From UBA5972 sp964480735 (lineage in GTDB: Bacteria > Pseudomonadota > Alphaproteobacteria > Rhodobacterales > Rhodobacteraceae): a stretch of DNA of 64,000 bases. The notes under the pieces are model-generated. The model was not told the DNA's origin. It searched no databases and saw nothing but the letters and a program-made list of their open reading frames with translations. This document shows, in pieces, positions 26,458-33,911 of the stretch. The stretch lies in assembly GCA_964480735.1 (NCBI GenBank), contig CAYZQS010000001.1, positions 33,777-97,776 of the forward strand. Reading direction: 5' to 3'. Numbering within the stretch: the first letter of the stretch is position 1; each line of letters opens with the position of its first letter. The position numbers were made by a program, and so were the translations under genes.

Positions 26458-27065
26458 TGGCCTGGATCAAAACCGTTCCCTATCAAGCCGCCACCGGCAG
26501 GCTGCTGGCGCTTTACAACCGCATCAAAGGCCCCAACGACAACGTTGACAACATCATGATGGCGCATTCCTTGCGCCCGCATACGATGGAAGGGCATATG
26601 GCAATCTATAAAAACGTGCTGCACCACTCTGGCAACAGCGTGCCCAAATGGTTTTTGGAAACCATCGGCGTTTGGGTCAGTTCGCTGAACGATTGCGCCT
26701 ATTGTGTGGACCATCATTTTGCCGGCCTGTCCCGTCTGCTGGATGATCCAGAACGTGCGGCCTCCCTGCGCCGTGCAATTGCGGCGGGCAATATTTCCGA
26801 TGCGCCGTTAACAGACAGCGAAAAACTGGCGATGGACTACGCGAAGCACCTGACCCTGCATCCGGGTCAGGTGAACGAACAGACAGTTAAAGCGTTGATT
26901 GTGGCGGGATATACGGACGGCGAGGTGCTGGAGATCAATCAGGTTACCGCATATTTTAACTATGCCAACCGCACGGTTCTTGGACTGGGCTGCAGAACGA
27001 AAGGTGACATTATCGGCCTGTCACCCAATGATTCAAACAATCCTGACGACTGGACGCACAGCTAG
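26457..27065 (+). CDS. AhpD-like peroxidase-related protein (CMD superfamily)
   Basis: This 202-residue protein belongs to the uncharacterised peroxidase-related branch (TIGR01926-like) of the AhpD/CMD superfamily. The redox motif is C-A-Y-C-V-D-H-H (near residue 81), giving a C-x-x-C pair and adjacent His as in AhpD. It may reduce peroxides through a dithiol relay. Its start shares a base with the stop of the CitE-like gene, so the two are coupled. A perfect stem-loop terminator begins at its stop codon. Confidence 0.85.
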   Translation: MAWIKTVPYQAATGRLLALYNRIKGPNDNVDNIMMAHSLRPHTMEGHMAIYKNVLHHSGNSVPKWFLETIGVWVSSLNDCAYCVDHHFAGLSRLLDDPERAASLRRAIAAGNISDAPLTDSEKLAMDYAKHLTLHPGQVNEQTVKALIVAGYTDGEVLEINQVTAYFNYANRTVLGLGCRTKGDIIGLSPNDSNNPDDWTHS

Positions 27066-27111
27066 AGCCGCGTCCATTTTATCGCAAACATCCGAGCGGC
27101 TCTAGCTTTTT
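27062..27111 (+). terminator. Stem-loop terminator after the AhpD-like gene
   Basis: CTAGAGCCGC (27062-27071, overlapping the TAG stop) and GCGGCTCTAG (27096-27105) form a perfect 10-bp stem around a 24-base loop, followed by CTTTTTG. This is a terminator for the CitE-like/AhpD-like operon. Confidence 0.7.
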
Positions 27112-27119
27112 GATCTTGC

Positions 27120-27163
27120 GCGCAATTTATTCCGAAAACCGGTGCCCACTTTTCGGATTGCGC
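27120..27163. repeat. Alphaproteobacterial palindromic repeat
   Basis: Two nested stems are visible: GCGCAAT/ATTGCGC outside and CCGAAAA/TTTTCGG inside, with an extra TTATT on the left arm and CCGGTGCCCAC in the loop. The inner part matches a widely dispersed alphaproteobacterial intergenic repeat I recognise. It lies eight bases before the kinase-like stop. Confidence 0.65.
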
Positions 27164-27170
27164 TCTGCCT

Positions 27171-28190
27171 TCAAGCGCTCTTTTCTTCAGCGGCACGCAT
27201 ATTCAGCGCCGCGTTGCAGTTTTTGAACCACGCCATCATCGGTCTGGTCAGTGCGGCCCGGTCCGCCCATATGGCGCCGTTTTCACACAGACGGACGCCC
27301 AGCGCCGGATCAACACCGATTTTGTCATATTTCATGGCGGTTTCCGGATTAACCCAGCCGGCCTTTTTGTGCCGGTTCAAAATAAGTTTTAACCGTTGAA
27401 CAATGTGAAACGTGATGTAGTGGCCAAGATAGTCGATGTCGTCCCCGGCCTGTTCTTTTGGCAGCTGATCCTGCAAAATTGTCAACATATCAGCAGCCCC
27501 CACCGGCCAAAACTCGTCGCCCGCAAGCCAAGCAAAATCTTCCATTCCCTGCCGCTTGCCGCAATGTTCCCAGTCAAACCAGTAAACCTGGCCCTTTGGT
27601 CCGATCGAGGCATTGCCCGGGCGGGCGTCCCATTTAATGAAGGTATCAGCAGGCAGCAGCAGACGATCGACCAGCCCTTGTATATCCAGCTCCGGCGGCG
27701 GGAAATCAAATTTTTCTGAAACCTGTGCGGCGGTTCCGGCAAATCCGGCGATCCAGCCGGATGTCGCGCCAAGTTCGGGCACCACCTCGGCCAGTTTAGC
27801 CTTTTTGCCCGCTTCGCGGATCATCAGCAGGCTTTCGGTTGCCCGCGCCGCCACATCCAGCCTGCCCGCTTCATTGCTGTTTGCCAATTCGCCGGACAGT
27901 CGCCGCGAACCCACGTCTTCCTGAAAAAACATGTCCGGACTGCCGCCCAAATAGGCGGGCACCGGCGCGCCCTGCTGGGTCAGGCGTTTCAGAACCTCGA
28001 CCTCCATACGCATCCGTCCGGGCCGCGATCTTTGCGTTGCCACGATGGTTTTTACGGCAAAATGCACGCGCAGGCTTTCGCGCGACTTGCCCCCCGGAGC
28101 GGTGATTTTCTGAACCGGCATGGCAAAGACTTTTTCGCACAGCCGCGCCACGCTTTTTGCGTCCAGTTTTTTCTTTTTCTTTTCTGCCAT
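27171..28190 (-). CDS. Aminoglycoside phosphotransferase (APH)-fold kinase-like protein
   Basis: This protein of about 339 residues has the APH/choline-kinase fold. The catalytic loop is F-I-K-W-D-A-R-P-G-N-A-S-I, whose Asp and Asn match the family H-x-D-x-x-x-x-N. The metal-binding W-F-D-W-E-H follows about 20 residues later. The catalytic loop has K-W-D in place of the usual H-x-D. The phosphate acceptor is unknown. ATG at 28190 starts the lysine-rich M-A-E-K-K-K-K-K. It is divergent from deoC and ALDH16, so a sugar or nucleoside kinase activity feeding that pathway is possible but unproven. Confidence 0.75.
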   Translation of the reverse strand: MAEKKKKKLDAKSVARLCEKVFAMPVQKITAPGGKSRESLRVHFAVKTIVATQRSRPGRMRMEVEVLKRLTQQGAPVPAYLGGSPDMFFQEDVGSRRLSGELANSNEAGRLDVAARATESLLMIREAGKKAKLAEVVPELGATSGWIAGFAGTAAQVSEKFDFPPPELDIQGLVDRLLLPADTFIKWDARPGNASIGPKGQVYWFDWEHCGKRQGMEDFAWLAGDEFWPVGAADMLTILQDQLPKEQAGDDIDYLGHYITFHIVQRLKLILNRHKKAGWVNPETAMKYDKIGVDPALGVRLCENGAIWADRAALTRPMMAWFKNCNAALNMRAAEEKSA

Positions 28191-28238
28191 GCTCTCGCCC
28201 GATTGAATTTTTGCAGACCCTAGCGGGGATGAGGCAAG

Positions 28239-28261
28239 AATTGAATCCCAAATATTCAATT
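28239..28261. promoter_or_regulatory. 8-bp inverted repeat upstream of the kinase-like gene
   Basis: AATTGAAT (28239-28246) and ATTCAATT (28254-28261) pair around seven bases, about 50-70 bases before the kinase-like start. A candidate operator. Confidence 0.4.
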
Positions 28262-28273
28262 GAACCTTTCATC

Positions 28274-28336
28274 AAATTGACCAGAATGGCACCCGGGAAA
28301 CCCAGTAAAATGAATTATTGATCATCTGGTCAATTT
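28274..28336. promoter_or_regulatory. 12-bp inverted half-sites in the kinase/deoC divergent promoter
   Basis: AAATTGACCAGA (28274-28285) is the perfect reverse complement of TCTGGTCAATTT (28325-28336); 39 bases separate them, a centre spacing of 51 bp (about five turns). They lie in the 193-bp region between the divergent kinase-like gene and deoC, so one regulator may control both. Confidence 0.55.
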
Positions 28337-28383
28337 ATGCCAAGTGTCACCGCCTTAACCGCCCGTCCGCAGGAGCGCAAACC

Positions 28384-29409
28384 ATGTCCGGTAAATCACG
28401 CAGCGACGTCCATCATATTCAGCCGCTCAGCCCGATCGCCACGGAAGGCACTGCGCATGGTATCGCACGAAACCCCGGAATGGCGCTGGATCTGGACTGG
28501 GTAAAAGGCGTGCAGGCCAACACAAGTGCCATCGAGCGTCGCGCCGCCTCGATCCCCGGGCGACGTTCGGTCAAAAAGCAATGGCAGGCGGCGTGGCTGT
28601 TGAAAGCCATAAGCCTGATCGATCTGACAACCCTTGCCGGTGACGATACAGAACAGCGCGTGAAGCGGCTGTGCCGTAAAGCGATGCAGCCGGTGCGGGC
28701 GGACCTTTTGGCCGCGATGGGCATGGAGGGTCGCAGGCTGACTACCGGCGCGGTATGCGTTTACCACGAAATGGTGCCTGCTGCTGTTGATGCCCTTGCT
28801 GGTTCTGGCGTTCCGGTGGCAGCTGTGTCCACCGGCTTTCCGGCCGGGCTGACACCCCTGAACCTGCGCATCAAGGAAATCGAACAATCGGTTGCGGCAG
28901 GGGCTGAAGAAATCGACATCGTGATTTCCCGCCGTCACGTTCTGGAAGGCAACTGGCAGGCGTTATATGACGAAATGCAGGCTTTTCGGGCTGCGTGCGG
29001 CGCGGCGCACGTCAAGGCCATCCTTGCCACCGGAGAGCTGCAAACCCTGCGCAACGTCGCCCGTGGTTCGCTGGTGTGCATGATGGGGGGTGCGGATTTC
29101 ATCAAAACATCAACCGGCAAGGAAAGCGTCAACGCCACATTGCCCGTGTCCCTGACGATGGTCCGGCAAATCCGTGATTATCTGGGTCAGACCGGCCACA
29201 AAGTTGGCTATAAACCCGCGGGCGGCGTTTCGGTGGCCAAAGTGGCGCTGAATTACATGGCATTGATGAAAGAAGAACTGGGGCGGGACTGGATGCAGCC
29301 AAACCTGTTTCGCTTTGGTGCGTCATCGCTGCTGGGTGACATCGAGCGGCAGTTGGAACACCACGTGACCGGGCGTTATTCTGCCGCTTACCACCACGCA
29401 ATTGGGTGA
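28384..29409 (+). CDS. deoC: Deoxyribose-phosphate aldolase
   Basis: This 341-residue class I aldolase cleaves 2-deoxyribose 5-phosphate to acetaldehyde and glyceraldehyde 3-phosphate. The Schiff-base lysine is in A-D-F-I-K-T-S-T-G and the C-terminal lysine in G-Y-K-P-A-G-G-V. It carries an N-terminal extension of about 90 residues compared with E. coli DeoC (259 residues). ATG at 28384 follows AGGAG. The next gene, an ALDH16, begins four bases after the stop, so the acetaldehyde product could be oxidised directly. Confidence 0.92.
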   Translation: MSGKSRSDVHHIQPLSPIATEGTAHGIARNPGMALDLDWVKGVQANTSAIERRAASIPGRRSVKKQWQAAWLLKAISLIDLTTLAGDDTEQRVKRLCRKAMQPVRADLLAAMGMEGRRLTTGAVCVYHEMVPAAVDALAGSGVPVAAVSTGFPAGLTPLNLRIKEIEQSVAAGAEEIDIVISRRHVLEGNWQALYDEMQAFRAACGAAHVKAILATGELQTLRNVARGSLVCMMGGADFIKTSTGKESVNATLPVSLTMVRQIRDYLGQTGHKVGYKPAGGVSVAKVALNYMALMKEELGRDWMQPNLFRFGASSLLGDIERQLEHHVTGRYSAAYHHAIG

Positions 29410-29412
29410 ATT

Positions 29413-31773
29413 ATGAACATTCCCGAGATTTTTGACACGCTTGACTATGGCCCGGCACCCGAGGACGCGGCCCCGGCATTTGCCTGGCTTGACAAATACG
29501 GACGGAACTTTGGCCTGTTTATCGACGGTGCGTTTCAGGACGCTGGCGAAACTTTCATCACTGCCAACCCGGCCAACGGCGAAACGCTGGCCCGGATAAC
29601 TCAGGCCGCAACCGCGGATGTTGACGCCGCCGTCGCCGCCGCCCGCAAAGCGCAAGGGCCGTGGGAGGCACTGGGCGGCAAGGGTCGCGCCCGATACCTC
29701 TACGCACTCGCCCGCCTGATGCAAAAACACAGCCGCCTGTTTTCGGTGCTGGAAACCCTGGACAACGGCAAATCAATCCGCGAAAGCCGCGATATCGACA
29801 TCCCCCTTGTGGCGCGGCATTTCTATTATCACGCAGGCGCCGCGCAACTGATGGACAGCGAAATGCCGGATCAACGCGCCATTGGCGTGGCAGGCCAGAT
29901 CATCCCGTGGAACTTTCCCCTGCTGATGCTGTCCTGGAAAATCGCACCGGCCATCGCAATGGGCAACACCGTGGTTTTGAAACCTGCGGAATATACGTCG
30001 TTGACCGCCCTGCTGTTTGCAGAAATCTGCGTTCAGGCCGGCCTGCCCAAGGGCGTGGTCAACATCGTAACCGGCAATGGTGTTGTGGGCGAAATGATCG
30101 TCAATCACGACGGCATCGACAAAATCGCTTTCACCGGCTCCACCAATGTGGGCCGCCGCATCCGCGAAGCCACCGCCGGATCAGGCAAATCCCTGACGTT
30201 GGAACTGGGTGGCAAATCACCCTTCATCATCTTTGACGACGCCGATATCGACAGCGCCGTGGAAGGGCTGGTAGACGCCATCTGGTTCAATCAGGGGCAA
30301 GTCTGTTGCGCCGGGTCGCGCCTGTTGGTGCAGGAAAGCGTGGCCGAAACGGTCTATGATAAAATCCGCAACCGCATCGACAAACTGCGCCTGGGCGATC
30401 CGCTGGACAAGGCGATTGACGTGGGAGCGATTGTCGATCCCAAGCAGTTGCGTGCGATTACCACGATGGTCACAGAGGGCCTGAAAGACGGCGGCACCGC
30501 CTATGTGGCCAACACGCCTGTTCCCAAAGGCGGCTGTTTTTACCCGCCAACCCTGATCACCGATCTGCAAACATCAGACCGCCTGATGCAGGAAGAAATC
30601 TTTGGCCCGGTGCTGGTCGCCATGACCTTCCGCACCCCTGCCGAGGCTGTGGAGTTGGCCAACAACACGCGCTATGGGCTGGCCGCATCAATCTGGACCG
30701 AAAACATCAATCTGGCGCTGGACATCGCGCCGAAAATTCAGTGTGGCGTGGCGTGGGTCAATTGCACCAACCAGTTTGACGCCGCCGCCGGGTTTGGCGG
30801 GCGACGCGACAGCGGATTTGGCCGGGAAGGCGGACGCGAGGGGCTGTTTGCCTATACAAAATCAAATGCAAAAGCCAAACCGATTGCCCGGATAGTTGCG
30901 AACGCGGGCGCAGATACGCCCGGTGCCGCCGATCAAACGATCGACCGCACGGCGAAACTTTTTATCGGCGGCAAACAGACGCGGCCCGATGGTGCCTATT
31001 CCCGGGCTGTCTTTTCACCCAAAGGCAAATTTCTGGCCCATGTGGGGATCGGCAACCGCAAAGACATCCGGGGCGCGGTTGAGGCGGCGCATAAGGCCAA
31101 AGGCTGGGCCAAATCCAGCGGCCATCTGCGGGCGCAAATTCTTTACTATATCGCCGAAAATCTTGCCGCGCGCACGGAAGAATTCGCCGCGAGGCTAAAA
31201 TCCATGCTTGGCGGCGGTGACGCTGCCGCCCGGCGCGAGGTCAATGCCAGTGTGGAACGCCTGTTCACCTATGCCGCATGGGCCGACAAATACGACGGTG
31301 CGGTGCACAACGTGCCCATCCGCGGTGTGGCGCTGGCCATGAACGAACCGGTGGGCGTCATGGGCTTGATCTGTCCGGATGAATCACCGCTGCTTGGGCT
31401 GATTTCCTGCGTCTCCCCGGCGATTGCAATGGGCAACACTTGCGTGGTTGTGCCCTCGGATGCTTACCCGCTGGCCGCCGCCGATTTTTATCAGGTGCTG
31501 GACACATCCGATCTGCCCGGCGGCGTGATTAATATTGTCACCGGCAACCACGCCGAACTTGCCAAAACCCTTGCAGAACATGATGACGTGGAAAGCCTGT
31601 GGTATTTTGGCTCTGACGATCTGTCAGCGAAAATCGAAAAAGCCGCCGCCGGAAACCTGAAACGCAGTTGGGTGAACAACGGCTGCGTCCGCGATTGGAG
31701 TGCAGCCGAAGGCCCGGAATTCCTGCGACAGGCGACCGAGGTTAAAAACATCTGGATCCCCTACGGCGAATAA
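29413..31773 (+). CDS. ALDH16-type aldehyde dehydrogenase with duplicated domain
   Basis: This 786-residue protein has a full aldehyde dehydrogenase domain (about 20-485) followed by a second, shorter ALDH-like domain (about 510-786), the layout of the ALDH16 family. The first domain has G-N-T-V-V-L-K-P-A-E-Y, the base in L-E-L-G-G-K-S and the catalytic Cys298 in N-Q-G-Q-V-C-C-A-G. The second has N-T-C-V-V-V-P-S and G-G-V-I-N-I-V-T-G-N but no catalytic Cys motif. Mammalian ALDH16A1 lacks the catalytic Cys, whereas this bacterial form keeps it and should be active. It follows deoC by four bases; acetaldehyde is the likely, unproven, substrate. Confidence 0.9.
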   Translation: MNIPEIFDTLDYGPAPEDAAPAFAWLDKYGRNFGLFIDGAFQDAGETFITANPANGETLARITQAATADVDAAVAAARKAQGPWEALGGKGRARYLYALARLMQKHSRLFSVLETLDNGKSIRESRDIDIPLVARHFYYHAGAAQLMDSEMPDQRAIGVAGQIIPWNFPLLMLSWKIAPAIAMGNTVVLKPAEYTSLTALLFAEICVQAGLPKGVVNIVTGNGVVGEMIVNHDGIDKIAFTGSTNVGRRIREATAGSGKSLTLELGGKSPFIIFDDADIDSAVEGLVDAIWFNQGQVCCAGSRLLVQESVAETVYDKIRNRIDKLRLGDPLDKAIDVGAIVDPKQLRAITTMVTEGLKDGGTAYVANTPVPKGGCFYPPTLITDLQTSDRLMQEEIFGPVLVAMTFRTPAEAVELANNTRYGLAASIWTENINLALDIAPKIQCGVAWVNCTNQFDAAAGFGGRRDSGFGREGGREGLFAYTKSNAKAKPIARIVANAGADTPGAADQTIDRTAKLFIGGKQTRPDGAYSRAVFSPKGKFLAHVGIGNRKDIRGAVEAAHKAKGWAKSSGHLRAQILYYIAENLAARTEEFAARLKSMLGGGDAAARREVNASVERLFTYAAWADKYDGAVHNVPIRGVALAMNEPVGVMGLICPDESPLLGLISCVSPAIAMGNTCVVVPSDAYPLAAADFYQVLDTSDLPGGVINIVTGNHAELAKTLAEHDDVESLWYFGSDDLSAKIEKAAAGNLKRSWVNNGCVRDWSAAEGPEFLRQATEVKNIWIPYGE

Positions 31774-31780
31774 CCCGCTT

Positions 31781-31803
31781 TTCATCTTTGCCAAAATACT
31801 CAA
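31781..31803 (+). repeat. Copy 2 of the 23-nt intergenic motif with hairpins
   Basis: Starts TTCATCTTTG and ends AAATACTCAA, eight bases after the ALDH16 stop. It is followed by two tandem hairpins, GCCCC-GCA-GGGGC and GTCCC-GCA-GGGAC, between 31810 and 31852. This could be a terminator-like element, though no T-run is present. Confidence 0.8.
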
Positions 31804-31914
31804 TAAAAACGCCCCGCAGGGGCTGATCTCATGTCCCGCAGGGACACCGCTTGACAACATCTCTTGGCCTTTGGTGCAACACCCTGTATCTGGACACAAA
31901 CTGAGGGACTACAC

Positions 31915-32574
31915 ATGTCAAAACGCCTGTTCGCCGAATGGCTGGGAACGCTTTTTTTGTTGGCCACGGTTGTCGGCTCTGGCATCATGGCCGAGCGGCT
32001 GGCGGGCGGAAATGACGCCATCGCCCTGCTTGGCAACACCATCCCCACAGGCGCGATCCTTGTGGTTCTCATTTTGGTTTTTGGCCCCATATCCGGCGCG
32101 CATTTCAATCCGGCGGTCACGCTGGCCTTTGCCCTGCGCCGTGAAATCACCATCCCGGAGGGCCTAAAATATGTCGCTGCCCAAATTCTGGGCGGCGTCA
32201 TCGGCGTATTCATCGCCCATTTCATGTTTGACAATCCGATTATTGATCCCTCCACAACCGCCCGAACCGGTGCCGGTCAGTGGCTTGGCGAATTTGTCGC
32301 CACCTTTGGCCTTGTGGCAACCATCCTTGGGCTTGTGCGCACAAGGCCCGACGCCATTCCCTTTGCGGTTGGTCTTTACATCACCGCCGCCTATTGGTTC
32401 ACGTCTTCCACGTCTTTTGCCAATCCGGCGGTGACCATCGCGCGTGGATTTTCTGACACTTTCGCGGGGATCGATCCGGCGCATGTACCGGCGTTTGTCG
32501 TCATGCAGCTACTTGGTGCGGTTGCCGCAACGCTGGTCTTTGGCTGGTTGCTGAAAGCGCGCTCCGAACCTTAG
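31915..32574 (+). CDS. Aquaporin/MIP-family channel
   Basis: This 219-residue membrane channel has the two half-helix motifs of aquaporins: G-A-H-F-N-P-A-V-T-L (near 62) and F-A-N-P-A-V-T-I-A-R (near 176). About six transmembrane helices are visible. The Arg after the second N-P-A motif is the usual selectivity-filter residue. It could pass water or small neutral solutes. ATG at 31915 follows GAGGGA. Its stop overlaps the convergent yaaA stop by four bases. Confidence 0.9.
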   Translation: MSKRLFAEWLGTLFLLATVVGSGIMAERLAGGNDAIALLGNTIPTGAILVVLILVFGPISGAHFNPAVTLAFALRREITIPEGLKYVAAQILGGVIGVFIAHFMFDNPIIDPSTTARTGAGQWLGEFVATFGLVATILGLVRTRPDAIPFAVGLYITAAYWFTSSTSFANPAVTIARGFSDTFAGIDPAHVPAFVVMQLLGAVAATLVFGWLLKARSEP

Positions 32575-33353
32575 GCTGCTTCGGGATAATCCCGAACGAA
32601 AACCAGCTGGCTTTCGTCAGATAATTTCGGCTTGAAGCCGTAGCCGCCAAAATCAAAATCTTTCAACCCCGCCACCTGATCAATGCGCTTTTGCACAATA
32701 AACCGCGCCATCGCGCCGCGGGCCTTTTTGGCAAAAAACCCAACGACAGAGCGCTGGTCGCCCTGTAATTCCATGAACACCGGCGTCACCACCGGCAGTT
32801 TCAGCGCCTTTAGCGGCACGGCGGAAAAATATTCATGCGACGCACAGTTCACCAAAGTTCTGGCGCCGGTGGTTGCAGCAATATCGTCCAGCTCGTTTGC
32901 CAGTCGGTCACCCCAGTATTTATACAGCGACCTGCCGCGCCTTGTGGCAAGACGGCTGCCCATTTCAAGGCGGTAGGGCTGAATGCGGTCCATCGGTCGT
33001 AACAGTCCATACAGACCCGACAGAATGCGCAGATGGTCCTGTGCATAGGCCATTTCATCCGCGTCAAGCGATGCTGCTTCCAGCCCGATATAGGTATCCC
33101 CGGCAAAGATCAGCGCCGCCGGTTTGGTTTCGTCCTCGCCGGGGTCTTCCTGAAACGCCTTGAACCGATCCTGATTGAGTTTCGCCAGAGCTTTGGAAAT
33201 GCTCATCAGTTTTTGCAGCCTCGCCACGCTTAAGCGCCGGGCGGTGTGCGCAAGACTGACCGCATCGGCCTGCCGGTCCGGCCATGTTGGCGTCAGTTTT
33301 TCGTCTCCCGGCCCGAAATCCAACCGCTTGGCCGGTGAAATCACTGTCAGCAT
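32571..33353 (-). CDS. yaaA: Peroxide stress protein YaaA (DUF328/UPF0246)
   Basis: This 260-residue protein matches the YaaA family, which in E. coli limits iron-driven damage during hydrogen peroxide stress. The N-terminal S-P-A-K-R-L-D-F, the middle G-D-T-Y-I-G-L and L-S-G-L-Y-G-L-L-R-P, and N-C-A-S-H-E-Y-F are the conserved segments. It is convergent with the aquaporin and 17 bases ahead of the DUF2937 gene stop, so it is probably co-transcribed with that gene. Confidence 0.9.
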   Translation of the reverse strand: MLTVISPAKRLDFGPGDEKLTPTWPDRQADAVSLAHTARRLSVARLQKLMSISKALAKLNQDRFKAFQEDPGEDETKPAALIFAGDTYIGLEAASLDADEMAYAQDHLRILSGLYGLLRPMDRIQPYRLEMGSRLATRRGRSLYKYWGDRLANELDDIAATTGARTLVNCASHEYFSAVPLKALKLPVVTPVFMELQGDQRSVVGFFAKKARGAMARFIVQKRIDQVAGLKDFDFGGYGFKPKLSDESQLVFVRDYPEAA

Positions 33354-33370
33354 GAACGGCTCCCTGAATC

Positions 33371-33865
33371 TTAACCTGCGGCGGACCTTTTGCGCCGCCG
33401 GAACATCCAGGGAAACCTTAACAGAAAATAACCGGCCAGAAACCCCAAACCGGCGTGGGCAAATCCGGCAAATGTAATGGGCAGCGCCGGTTGATAAATG
33501 CCAAGTGCGTCGCGGGCGATGCCGTTGTCCCGCTCGCGCACAAAGACCAGCAATTGATCAAAACCGTCACCGTTTGTCAGTTTGGTGTAGTGCCGCTTCA
33601 GATAGGCCTCGCGGGTCATAACCTGCGCAATGCTTTCGCCCCGGTCCTGAAAGAACCTAACGCCGGTGGCGGCATATTCCGCAACCGCCTGTTCCACAGT
33701 TTTGCCATTGTTTGCCGCGTCAGACCGAAACCCGTCGGCCACGGTTTTCAACTCGTCATACGCGCCGCCAACCCGCTGGGTATATTGTTGCGAAAACTCG
33801 GGAAATTGCGAAAGACTGCCCGCCAGAGCAAGGCCAAACGCCAACGGAAGCACAGATTTAAACAT
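33371..33865 (-). CDS. DUF2937 family membrane-associated protein
   Basis: A protein of about 164 residues with an N-terminal hydrophobic segment (S-V-L-P-L-A-F-G-L-A-L-A-G) and a C-terminal membrane segment (F-A-G-F-A-H-A-G-L-G-F-L-A-G-Y-F-L-L) ending in a basic tail R-R-R-K-R. The soluble middle, starting S-Q-F-P-E-F-S-Q-Q-Y, is the DUF2937 signature. The function is unknown. ATG at 33865 is preferred; an upstream TTG at 33877 is possible. Confidence 0.75.
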   Translation of the reverse strand: MFKSVLPLAFGLALAGSLSQFPEFSQQYTQRVGGAYDELKTVADGFRSDAANNGKTVEQAVAEYAATGVRFFQDRGESIAQVMTREAYLKRHYTKLTNGDGFDQLLVFVRERDNGIARDALGIYQPALPITFAGFAHAGLGFLAGYFLLRFPWMFRRRKRSAAG

Positions 33866-33911
33866 TTCAACGCCCAATCAAAAGCGCCCCCGCCGACCTT
33901 ATAGGCCACAA

